Part shown: positions 34,883 to 43,000 of the stretch, piece after piece
Numbering within the stretch: the stretch's first letter is position 1
Layout: every line of letters begins with the position of its first letter
Source of the DNA: ATM1 sp003577165
Lineage (GTDB): Bacteria; Armatimonadota; Fimbriimonadia; Fimbriimonadales; ATM1
Direction: 5' to 3'
DNA length: 64,000 bases
Assembly (NCBI GenBank): GCA_030263715.1
Contig: SZPM01000003.1
Span: forward strand, 62,001-126,000
Translations under genes and position numbers: made by a program
Notes under the pieces: generated by a model
Databases searched by the model: none
What the model was told of the DNA's origin: nothing
Seen by the model: the letters and a program-made list of their open reading frames with translations, nothing else

Positions 34883-35421
34883 AGACTGCGACGAGTTCGA
34901 ATCAGATCCCAAACCTTGCAAATGACGAATCCGCACAAGGCCCCCCCTGCCCAGCCCAGAATCACCTGAGAAGGATAGTGCGCGCCGACATAGATGCGCG
35001 AGACGCCGGTCAGAAACGCGACCAGCGTCCAAGCTCCCCCCCACCCCTTTCCGCACCGGAGCCAGAAGACGGTCGCCACTGCAGCCATGTTCGCAGCATG
35101 TGCGCTCATCGTGCCCGCGCTCGTGAGCAGAGGTCCCATAACATGGGCGTCGGCGAGTTCTGCCGGAGGGCGAGGGAACGGCAGCCCGCGCTTAAAGGCA
35201 TCGGACAGAAGGTTCGCCAACGGAAAGGCGAGCAGCGCCTGGACGACCGCAGGGCGGCGGCGCGAATCGAAGAGCAAAAGCATGGCCAGGGCAGCGAGAG
35301 AGAGCCTCAACCACGTTTCCTTGACTCCCAAACTGAAGAACCAAAAGACGGGATCGAGCAGGCCGCTCTGCAAGTCATGGTTGATCCAGTGGAAAACCGC
35401 GCGGTCCCATGGACCCAACAT
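34867..35421 (-). CDS. PAP2-superfamily phosphatase
   Basis: 184 residues, about five transmembrane helices, and the three PAP2 motifs: KRGLPFPRP (KX6RP, about 78-86), MSAHA (PSGH equivalent, about 106-110) and SRIYVGAHYPSQV (SRX5HX3D equivalent with Gln replacing Asp, about 141-153). It should dephosphorylate undecaprenyl pyrophosphate or lipid phosphates at the outer face. The last motif's missing Asp is a deviation. It converges with the GerMN gene, overlapping by 16 nt. TATAAT lies 6 nt before the ATG. Confidence 0.85.
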   Translation of the reverse strand: MLGPWDRAVFHWINHDLQSGLLDPVFWFFSLGVKETWLRLSLAALAMLLLFDSRRRPAVVQALLAFPLANLLSDAFKRGLPFPRPPAELADAHVMGPLLTSAGTMSAHAANMAAVATVFWLRCGKGWGGAWTLVAFLTGVSRIYVGAHYPSQVILGWAGGALCGFVICKVWDLIRTRRSLQRTG

Positions 35422-35427
35422 GGGCTG

Positions 35428-35433
35428 ATTATA
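35428..35433 (-). promoter_or_regulatory. -10 box (TATAAT) 6 nt before the PAP2 ATG
   Basis: A consensus TATAAT on the minus strand ends 6 nt before ATG 35421, a leaderless arrangement. Confidence 0.5.
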
Positions 35434-35443
35434 CGGTCCGAAG

Positions 35444-37450
35444 GTGAGTGGGCCGTTTCATAATGGCAGCGTGGTCTCCCTTGGCTTCGATAGAGATGAG
35501 ACGACGAGGAAGGTCCGAGCCGGAGTCGTTGGCTGGATCGCGGGACAGACTCTTGGGGCGCCGCTTCAGGGACGGCGCGACTGGGCGAACGTCAACTTCT
35601 ACTCTCCGGTGCCGTCCAGCATGGCTCCCACCTTTGGCGTCGACTCTACTGTCGCTTACTTGGCAGGTGTCGAGAGCGATTCACGCCCCGAGTCTCTCGA
35701 GTCGATTTGGCGCGCTCGGTTGTCGTACGGGCCCGAGGCTGCGCGCTTCGCGCTGCGCAACCTGCGCCGTGGACTCCGCCCGCCGATGTCTGGTTCGTTC
35801 GACAATCCTTTCTTCGATGATGCGAGCGCGATGCAGCGCGCGCCGTTTTGGGGATTCCTCTTTTGCGGCAGGCCCGGAGAAGCTGCGAAGTGGGCCTATT
35901 GGGACGCCTCACTCGATCACGCTGGCGACGCCGTGTGGGCGTGTGCGTATTGGGCGGCAGCGATCGCGCTTGCACCCTTCATCTCCGACGTCGCGGACTG
36001 CCTCCAAGCCGCGGAGGCCGCTCTCCCGCCGAACACGGGCCTCCGCGAGGTCAGTTCTGGAGTGAGGTCGATGCATGCTTCTGGAAGCGATTGGCAAGAC
36101 AGCCGATCGAGAGTGCTGGAACTTTGGGGGGGGGTCATACCTGAAGAGGCTCTCGCCGCTCACGGCTTCGCATCCGTGGCATCCGTCTACGGTGGCGGCG
36201 ACTTTCGGACGACTGCGAGAATCGCGGCGGGTTGCGGAGGATCGGCCATCGAAGCATGCGGATGCGCGTGCGCCCTCGTCGCGGCTTGTTCTGGAGACGT
36301 GCCTGCAGACTGGCTGGCGCCACTGGGTGAAGCCCTGATCGTTTCCGCGGCCGTGACAGAAACCAAATTGCCGGCAACCATCGACGCGTTCTGCACGAGC
36401 GTGATCGAGAAACTGGAACTCCTTGCCGGAGGGGGGGAAGCGCTCTGGGCGCAAGAGCCTTCGCCCGTTGAGGAGCCCTCAGCGGATCAGGAAGTTCCCA
36501 CGGTTGAAACGACCTCTGTGACCGAGGCAACTCCGACCGTGGCCGCTCCTACAGTGGCCGCACTCAAGCCACAGCCTATTGTAGACTTCTCAGAAGTGCA
36601 GGCGCTGCACAGCCGCTCGCGGGATATGTCCTGCATCGTGAACGAAGCCTTTCGGATTTGTGTTCAATATCCCGATGGACCGACGGTCGGCCGAGCCAAC
36701 ACATGCGTCGCCGCCATCTCCGTGGAGAATCGGTCGGCAACGGATCGGGTGGTGGATCTTCAAGTCGCGGCTCCTAAGGAATGGACGATCGCGCATCGGG
36801 GGCAAAAGACGAAAATCGAACCGGGCGGCGCCCACTCGTTCGGAGTTGTTGCCAAGCCTCCTGCGAATCAGGAAGAGATTCCTGTCACGCTTTCGATTCT
36901 CGTTGGAGGCATCGAGCACTCGGCGCCCTTCTTCTCGCCACAAGTCTGGTGGGTAACGGGGCCATTCGCTAATGAAGAGCGACAAGGCTATGCGAAAGAG
37001 TATTCGCCCGAATTAGTCACCGACCCGGACGCTGTTTTTGGCGGCCGTTCTGATCTCGTCTGCAAGTGGGAGCGGCGAAGGTTTCAGGGATGCAGGCTCG
37101 ACCTCGAACCCTTTTTCATGGATGCGCCGGGAGTCCTCTACTTGACCACGCGTGCAAAGTTTGAGCCGGGCAGATACAGACTGGTTTTGGCGTCGCCTGT
37201 CGGACACGTCGTGTGGATAGACGGCGCGAAGGTCGCTTGGTATCAGGACACCCATCGTCCCTATCCCGTTTCGAAGCCCCCGTACTCGATTGAGTTCTCA
37301 TCCGAAGGGGAGACGACGTTCCTGATCAAGTCTCTGAGAAACAAGCCCAAAGTTCTGCCAACTTGGCTCTACTTCCTCGATGCGTCCGGCAACATCGTGG
37401 AGCCGATCGAGTTTTCCCAGCCAGGTCGGCCCGCTTCGGTCGTTGGGTAG
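35444..37450 (+). CDS. Degenerate ADP-ribosylglycohydrolase-like protein with C-terminal beta domains
   Basis: 668 residues. The first ~330 follow the ADP-ribosylglycohydrolase (DraG) helical fold: GVVGWIAGQTLGAPLQG at about 27-43, TFGVDSTVAYLAG (63-75) at the DDT site, DHAGDAVWACAYWAAAIALA (158-177), and DFRTTARIAAGCGGSAIEACG (253-273) at the GGDTDT site. Both metal-binding motifs have lost their acidic residues (DDT to DST, GGDTDT to GGSAIE), so catalysis is doubtful. A Pro/Thr/Val linker (336-375) leads to beta-rich domains (VSVENRSATDRVVDLQVAAP; PVGHVVWIDGAKVAWYQD). GTG 35444 is the likeliest start but is not certain. tRNA-Val follows 12 bp later. Confidence 0.7.
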   Translation: MSGPFHNGSVVSLGFDRDETTRKVRAGVVGWIAGQTLGAPLQGRRDWANVNFYSPVPSSMAPTFGVDSTVAYLAGVESDSRPESLESIWRARLSYGPEAARFALRNLRRGLRPPMSGSFDNPFFDDASAMQRAPFWGFLFCGRPGEAAKWAYWDASLDHAGDAVWACAYWAAAIALAPFISDVADCLQAAEAALPPNTGLREVSSGVRSMHASGSDWQDSRSRVLELWGGVIPEEALAAHGFASVASVYGGGDFRTTARIAAGCGGSAIEACGCACALVAACSGDVPADWLAPLGEALIVSAAVTETKLPATIDAFCTSVIEKLELLAGGGEALWAQEPSPVEEPSADQEVPTVETTSVTEATPTVAAPTVAALKPQPIVDFSEVQALHSRSRDMSCIVNEAFRICVQYPDGPTVGRANTCVAAISVENRSATDRVVDLQVAAPKEWTIAHRGQKTKIEPGGAHSFGVVAKPPANQEEIPVTLSILVGGIEHSAPFFSPQVWWVTGPFANEERQGYAKEYSPELVTDPDAVFGGRSDLVCKWERRRFQGCRLDLEPFFMDAPGVLYLTTRAKFEPGRYRLVLASPVGHVVWIDGAKVAWYQDTHRPYPVSKPPYSIEFSSEGETTFLIKSLRNKPKVLPTWLYFLDASGNIVEPIEFSQPGRPASVVG

Positions 37451-37462
37451 AGTTTCGAGCGC

Positions 37463-37537
37463 GGGCGATTAGCTCAGTGGTAGAGCGCCTCCCTTACAAG
37501 GAGGATGTCGGGGGTTCAAGTCCCTCATCGCCCACCA
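37463..37537 (+). tRNA. tRNA-Val (anticodon TAC)
   Basis: A 75-nt cloverleaf with encoded CCA: acceptor GGGCGAT/ATCGCCC, D stem GCTC/GAGC, anticodon stem CCTCC/GGAGG with loop CTTACAA (anticodon TAC, codon GTA), and T arm GGGGG-TTCAAGT-CCCTC. It decodes valine and follows the ADP-ribosylglycohydrolase-like gene. Confidence 0.96.
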
Positions 37538-37562
37538 CTCCCAACCTAAGTGTGATCGGCGG

Positions 37563-37943
37563 CTAAGCGACGGCGATCGCTTCGATCTCGATCAGAACGT
37601 CCCTCGGAAGTCCAACCACGGAATATGTTGCCCGCGCTGGTGGGTTCTCTCCGACGAATTCCCCGTAGATCTCGTTCACGGCGGCGAAGTCCTTCATGTC
37701 CTTGAGAAGGATCGTCGTTTTGACGAGGTTGGCGGGACTCAGTCCGGCGGCAGCCAAAATGGCCTTGAGGTTGTCGCACGCTTGCTTCGCTTGTGCCTCG
37801 ATCCCGCCCTCGACGAGAACTCCGTCGGACGTGAGTGGAATCTGCCCGCTGAGGAATAGGAATCGGCCTTCTGCGAGGATGGCCTGACTATAGGGCCCAA
37901 TCGCGGCGGGCGCGTCGGATGTGGAGATGGCTTGCCGAACCAT
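37563..37943 (-). CDS. RidA-family reactive imine/enamine deaminase
   Basis: 126 residues matching RidA from start to end: STSDAPAAIGPYSQAIL, FLFLSGQIPL, KQACDNLKAILAAAGLS, VVKTTIL-like LVKTTILLKDMKDFAAVNEIYGEF, PPARATYSVVGLP and the C-terminal DVLIEIEAIAV. The Arg of PPARAT and the final Glu form the deaminase pocket. RidA removes toxic 2-aminoacrylate and related imines. I choose ATG 37943, with a TAGAAT box 7 nt upstream, over an in-frame ATG 9 nt earlier; no ribosome site supports either. It diverges from the GbsR-type gene. Confidence 0.93.
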   Translation of the reverse strand: MVRQAISTSDAPAAIGPYSQAILAEGRFLFLSGQIPLTSDGVLVEGGIEAQAKQACDNLKAILAAAGLSPANLVKTTILLKDMKDFAAVNEIYGEFVGENPPARATYSVVGLPRDVLIEIEAIAVA

Positions 37944-37950
37944 GTGTGCC

Positions 37951-37956
37951 ATTCTA
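37951..37956 (-). promoter_or_regulatory. -10 box (TAGAAT) 7 nt before the RidA ATG
   Basis: TAGAAT on the minus strand ends 7 nt before ATG 37943, supporting that start and a leaderless mRNA. Confidence 0.4.
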
Positions 37957-37999
37957 CATGGAGCGCGTCGTCGTAGTACGGCGTCTGCAGAGGCAGAGA

Positions 38000-38578
38000 A
38001 TGGACGATCACGGTACGAACCCTGAGGCAAGTCAGAACATCCGAGCAGTTGAAGACTCGTTCGTTCGCGAGTGGGGCGTTATGAGTTCCCGCTGGGGAAT
38101 TGCGCCCACGGTCGCTCGAATCCACGCTTTGATGTTCTTGGCCGGACAACCCTTCACTCCAGAAGAGTTGATGGAGAGGATTCGCGCACCCAAAGATGAA
38201 GTGCTTCAAAGCCTCAGTGTTCTGGTGGATTGGGGCGTTGTTAAGAAGAAAGGCGAAGAGCCCGAACCAGTGGCCTACTTCACGGACATGGACGCAATTC
38301 AGACAATCGCGCAAGTGGTGAGACAAAGAAAGCACCGCGAACTCGATCCCACCGTCTCAGCCATCGAGGGCTGCTTAGGACAACTTGGTGAAGCCGACGC
38401 TGACCCGAAGGCGCAGGCCGTGAAAAGAAGGCTGACGGAACTACTGGACGTGTTCGATTTCCTCGACATGGCGTACCAATTCGCGTTTGCCTCCGACTCG
38501 ACGTTTCGAAAACTCGTGACCAAGCGGCGAGAAATCCGTGCCATGCTTCAGTCTGCGATGCCGGGTGAAGGCGCATGA
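38000..38578 (+). CDS. GbsR/MarR-like winged-helix regulator
   Basis: 192 residues with a winged helix-turn-helix in the first 90 (SSRWGIAPTVARIHALMFLAGQPFTPEELMERIRAPKDEVLQSLSVLVDWGVVKKKGEEPEPVAYFT) followed by long helices (about 100-190) typical of the GbsR subgroup. GbsR proteins repress osmoprotectant or transport genes; here no such target is adjacent except the downstream small membrane protein. ATG 38000 with GAGG upstream is preferred over a frame 27 codons longer that would overlap the divergent RidA gene. Confidence 0.82.
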   Translation: MDDHGTNPEASQNIRAVEDSFVREWGVMSSRWGIAPTVARIHALMFLAGQPFTPEELMERIRAPKDEVLQSLSVLVDWGVVKKKGEEPEPVAYFTDMDAIQTIAQVVRQRKHRELDPTVSAIEGCLGQLGEADADPKAQAVKRRLTELLDVFDFLDMAYQFAFASDSTFRKLVTKRREIRAMLQSAMPGEGA

Positions 38579-38609
38579 CGGAGTCGGTGCGATGAGGCGG
38601 TAGGAGGTC

Positions 38610-38930
38610 GTGAAGAACTTCGTGAGATCAGGAGCGGCGGCCAGCTTCGCGCTGAGCATGCTCCTGCTTTTCGCTCTGCGCTTTGCTCTGCGATCGCCTC
38701 TGTTCCTGGTGCTTTGCGCCGGCGGGAGCCTGTTCTTCCTCTTGCGTGGTTTCCTATTATTGAGGCGTGATCCTTACGATCTCGGACTTCTGCGAGAAGT
38801 TCATGAACGAGACCAGTTGCCGGCATCCGAAGCGGAGGAAGCGCCAGACGACGCGGTGTACTGCCGTCACTGTCATGAGGCCTATCCTGCGAGTTGCCTT
38901 CAGTGTCCTCGCTGCGGGCGGACTTCATGA
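38610..38930 (+). CDS. Small membrane protein with C-terminal zinc ribbon
   Basis: 106 residues: two closely spaced transmembrane helices (ASFALSMLLLFALRFAL, LFLVLCAGGSLFFLLRGFLLL), a polar linker and a C-terminal CxxC...CxxC zinc ribbon (YCRHCHEAYPASCLQCPRCGRTS, about 84-106). It begins at GTG 38610 with a perfect AGGAGG 2 nt upstream and sits 31 bp after the GbsR-type gene, probably co-transcribed. No family name is recognisable; the ribbon would face the cytoplasm. Confidence 0.72.
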   Translation: MKNFVRSGAAASFALSMLLLFALRFALRSPLFLVLCAGGSLFFLLRGFLLLRRDPYDLGLLREVHERDQLPASEAEEAPDDAVYCRHCHEAYPASCLQCPRCGRTS

Positions 38931-38938
38931 TGGAGTGA

Positions 38939-39547
38939 CTACTTACCGCCGATCCACTCCAACGCCACGACCCTGCGGCGATCGATTCTGTGCTCCTGTC
39001 GAATCACTCCGAGCCCCAGTTGATACCAAGTCTTTAACTCGTGCTTCTTGCCGTCGAAAGTGAATTCGTGAGTGACGAGGATCGAACTCCGGTCCTGCCC
39101 CCCTGCACGCAATTTGTCCGGCGCCTGTCGCGCGGTCATCGTGATTTTGGCCGTTGTCATGCCCCATTGGCACTCCCCGGAATACTCCCACCTTGCGGTC
39201 TGCGACGACGCATCCAGCAACCTTAGGGGGGGGTCATAAGACGTGCCGAGAAGTTCTGACGCAAGTAGGTCGGAGCCGCTCCAGGCCAACTTGCTGACGC
39301 CAGCATCGCTTGTGATTTTCCACCCCCTCGTCGCCCCGACCCGCACGGGTTCTTCGCATCGAAGTGTCTCGACTCGGTTGATCGCTGGCGTCTGGACGTA
39401 GTAAGTCCACGACCTTCCTTCCTCAAGCGGCATCCAATCTGTGTCGGATCCGCAGCCTGCGAAAAGGAGCATCGCAAAGAACATCGCCCCGCTTGTCCTG
39501 GCTGATGACCAGCCTAAGCAACGCGCGGGGCGAGCACGAAAGCCCAT
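38939..39547 (-). CDS. Putative lipoprotein of unknown function
   Basis: 202 residues with an Arg-rich N-terminus, a hydrophobic stretch and a lipobox MLLFAGC (Cys at about 32). The mature domain is beta-rich (WMPLEEGRSWTYYVQTPAINRVETL; WEYSGECQWGMTTAKITMTA; SILVTHEFTFDGKKHELKTWYQLGLGVIRQEH), resembling small outer-membrane-tethered domains that recur in this phylum, but unnamed. I take ATG 39547, with TAGTCT 9 nt upstream overlapping the rpsR stop; a TTG three codons earlier is possible. The convergent zinc-ribbon gene ends 8 bp away. Confidence 0.6.
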   Translation of the reverse strand: MGFRARPARCLGWSSARTSGAMFFAMLLFAGCGSDTDWMPLEEGRSWTYYVQTPAINRVETLRCEEPVRVGATRGWKITSDAGVSKLAWSGSDLLASELLGTSYDPPLRLLDASSQTARWEYSGECQWGMTTAKITMTARQAPDKLRAGGQDRSSILVTHEFTFDGKKHELKTWYQLGLGVIRQEHRIDRRRVVALEWIGGK

Positions 39548-39559
39548 GGAGGGCAAAGA

Positions 39560-39997
39560 CTAATCTCGAGGCGACGAATCCGGCCTGGGGCGGCGTCCTC
39601 TGCCGCCGGGCGAGTACTCGCCTCCCCACGACTCAAGCGCCGTGAATGGAAGCAGAGCCATCTCCCTTGCTCGTCGGATTGCAAGCGAAACCATCCTCTG
39701 CTGCTTGGCCGTGTTTCCGGTCTGCCTGGCCGACAGGATCTTGCCCTGGTCGTTGATGAACCTCCTAAGGATGTCCACGTCGCGGTGCGTCACCACGTCG
39801 ATCTTGTTGACCGTCAGGAAACTGACTTTTCGCCGCCGCTTGCCGCGGGGCCGAGGCTCCTTCGGGCCGCCCATTCTGCGGCTGCCCCGGTCCTCTTCCT
39901 CTTCGTCCTTGGCAACGTAACTGCGAACGGTCCGGGCTGCCTTTTCTGCGGCGGACTCCGGCTCGCTGGTCTCCAAGTTGGTTTGTTCGTCGCTCAT
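39560..39997 (-). CDS. rpsR: 30S ribosomal protein S18, extended
   Basis: 145 residues, almost twice the usual 75-90. The conserved S18 core lies at about 60-125: KVSFLTVNKIDVVTHRDVDILRRFINDQGKILSARQTGNTAKQQRMVSLAIRRAREMALLPF. It is preceded by an acidic N-terminal tail (EPESAAEKAARTVRSYVAKDEEEEDRG) and followed by a Gly/Arg tail (GGRGRRPRPDSS). No rpsF or rplI neighbours it, unlike most bacteria. Start ATG 39997 is the first Met after the amidohydrolase stop; longer frames overlap that gene. Confidence 0.9.
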   Translation of the reverse strand: MSDEQTNLETSEPESAAEKAARTVRSYVAKDEEEEDRGSRRMGGPKEPRPRGKRRRKVSFLTVNKIDVVTHRDVDILRRFINDQGKILSARQTGNTAKQQRMVSLAIRRAREMALLPFTALESWGGEYSPGGRGRRPRPDSSPRD

Positions 39998-40029
39998 GTC
40001 TGTGAATCGCCAGGCTCGGCGGACGCGGA

Positions 40030-43000
40030 TTATGGCACAGTCGCCCCCGCCCGGCTTCCAACCCCTTTCGGCCGGGTTCGGTACTTCTCGTACAGCCTCG
40101 TCTGCCTCGTTTCGAGGGAGATTTCGCGGCCGAGGATCCAGGCCCGGGTCACTTGCGTGCGAACCTCGAGGATGTCTCCGGTCGCCAGGAACAGGGTCGC
40201 TTCCATGCCTGGTCGGATCGAGCCGAGCCGGTGGGCAACGCCGAGGATTTCGGCGGGCCAAAGGGTGATCGCCTTCAGAGCGTCCTCCTTGGCGAGGCCG
40301 TGCCGGGCCGCCATGCCCGCGATGTCCCTGAGTTGCCGAACGTTGTGGGCGTCGCCCGTCGTGAGGCAGAACTTAAGGCCGCCTGCCCTCATCCGAGCGG
40401 GAGCGGAGTAGAAGTCGTCGTACGGCCGCTCGGCGGGCGGCACCCCGTAAACGCTCCCAAAGATGACAGCCTCCCCCCGCGCAGACAACTGCGCCGCGAT
40501 CTCGGGCGCGCCACCGCAGCCAACGAGGCGAGCCTCGATGCCCTTCTCGTCAGCCCACTTTAGCGTCTCCGAGATCGCAGCACCGGACTGCGCGACGAAG
40601 AACACGGGAAGCTCGCCCCGCGCCACCTTGGCGAGGGTCTCGAACTTTTCATTCGCCTCGACGATAACGCCCGCTGCGCCCGCGCCCGATCTGAGGCGAG
40701 CGTACTCCCGGGCCTCGTCGAGGAGTTTGCCGAGCCTCTCAAGTTGCGACTTGAGTTGCTGAGACGCTTGAGGTTCGACTCGTGGCCCCCCCCCAACGTC
40801 GCAAACTACGCCGAGACTTCCCTGAATGCGAAAGTCCTCCCAGGTGTACCCATCCAAAGTGATAAGTGCAGCCTGCCCCGGCAGGAACTGGCCCGTAGGG
40901 CGGATTAGAGCCGTCAGCACTCCTTGATTGCGGGCGACGAACAGCGTCTCACTGTCAGGGTTGAGAGCGCGCTCGGGCCGAAGGTCCGGGTTGAAGTCTC
41001 CTCGTTCCGACGTGTCGACGCTGACGGGCACCTGACCGATCTCGGTGAGCCCCAGTGTTGTCCACGCATCAATCAGACCGGGATAGAGGTGCAGCCCTTT
41101 CGCGTCGACTCGCGTGACGTTTTTCGGCGGCGTCACTTTCCCGACTTGCTCGATCTTTCCGTTCGCTCCGATCAGCACGTCTCCAACAAAAGGCTCCGAC
41201 ACAACCGGATGAACGACCGCTCCAACGATGAGCACCGGAGTATTCGGATACTTGGCTACGCCGGCTTGACCTTCGATGGTCGCCTTCCGGACGGTAGCCT
41301 TCGCGCCGATCGTCGGCTCTGCTGTTTTCGTCTCGCCAAGGATATTTCGGGCTTCCTCCAGTTCCTGCGCCCTCTCTTTCCTCTGCTCCATGTCGTTCTT
41401 GATGTCGAAGCGCTTCACGCCATCCACGTAGGTTGCCAAGCAAACCGTGTAAGTGCTGAGAGGATCCCCAGACCAGATCGCGACGTCCGCGTCCTTGCCG
41501 ACCTCAAGCGATCCAGTTCTGTTGAAAATGCGCAATTGCTTCGCAGGTTCCGTGGTCACGAACGAGAGGGCGACTTGGGGATCGACTCCGCCGTAGCGCA
41601 TGGCCTTCGCCGCTTCGAGGTTCAGCCTTCGCGCGTGGTCATCGCTGTCCGAATTCACGCTGACACTCACTCCTCGGGCGTACATCAGCGCCATGTTGTG
41701 GGGGATTGCATCGTACGCTTCGAGTTTGTATCCCCACCAGTCGGAAAACGTGGAGCCGCCGATGCCCGCCGCTGCCATTTCGTCCGCGATTTTGTAGCCT
41801 TCCAAGACGTGTTGGAAGGTCGCGATCTTCACTCCGTATTCCTGGCAAGTACGAATCAGTGTGAGAAATTCGTCCTGCCTGTATCCGTGTGAATGCACGA
41901 GTCTCGTTCCTTCGAGCAGCTCGACGAGAGCGTCCATTTGCAGAATGCGTCGCGGTTCGTCGCGCGTCGCACCAGATTTGAAAGCATCCCACTCCTGCTT
42001 GTAGCGCTTCGCTTTGTCGAACGTTTCTCTCACCCATCGGTCGATTCCCATCCGCGTCCGCGGCCGCTCGGAGGGGGGCTGGTTTGATGGCTGCCTGAAT
42101 CCGCCTTCATCTTCCTCGATCGGGTTTTCTCCGAGCGCGAATTTCACCCCCTCTGGCGCACCCGCGACCGGATAGTCGCTCGGGCTCATGCCCCAGCGCC
42201 ACTTGCTGGTCGAGGTCTGACCGCCGATTACGTTTGCCGAGCCGTGGAGTTGCTGCGCGCCGACCGTCCCGCCTGCCAACTGATGGTAGACGTTGACGTC
42301 CCGGTGATCGATCACGTCCTTGATTCGGCACTCGATTGTCACCATGTTCGTGAACTCATTGACGTTGCCGTCAATGGCCGTGTGGGAATGGCAATCCCAT
42401 ATCCCTGGGGTGATGTGCTTGCCGGTCGCGTCGATGACTTCGCATCCAGAGGGGGGGCTTACGTTTCTTCCGACGGCTGCGATCTTGCCGTCCCGGATCA
42501 AAACGTCGGCGTTCGTCAGCATGCCCTGGGACCCCATGGTCCATACCGTAGCGTTCTTGTAGAGCCGAAAGGCCGGCGCGGTCTCTGCAGGACGCGGGAA
42601 GAAGTCGAAGTTGGGCTTCATCAACTTTTCTGGCGCGTCATCCACTAACTCTTCGGGCTTCTTTCGCTGCGGCTCCGGCATGTCGACTTTTCGGCCGTCT
42701 ACGAACGTCGCGATGATCTGGGACGAAGAAGCGAAAATATCGCCCTGCACGACTACGACGTTTGCGAGTTTGCCTTTCTCGAGCGTTCCGGTTTTTCGCG
42801 AGATTCCGAGGAGTTCGGCGGGTCTCGTCGTCATCGCCTCGAGTGCGGCCGTCTTCGACAGCCCGGAGCGGACATATGCGCGAATTCCTGCAAGCGGATC
42901 CGATGCGCTCGGCGAATAGGAGAACTTAAGGCCGGCGCCCTCGACGGCCTTCCCGCTCTGCAGTTCATTGAAGTAGTTGCGAACGGAACTCAGCAGATTG

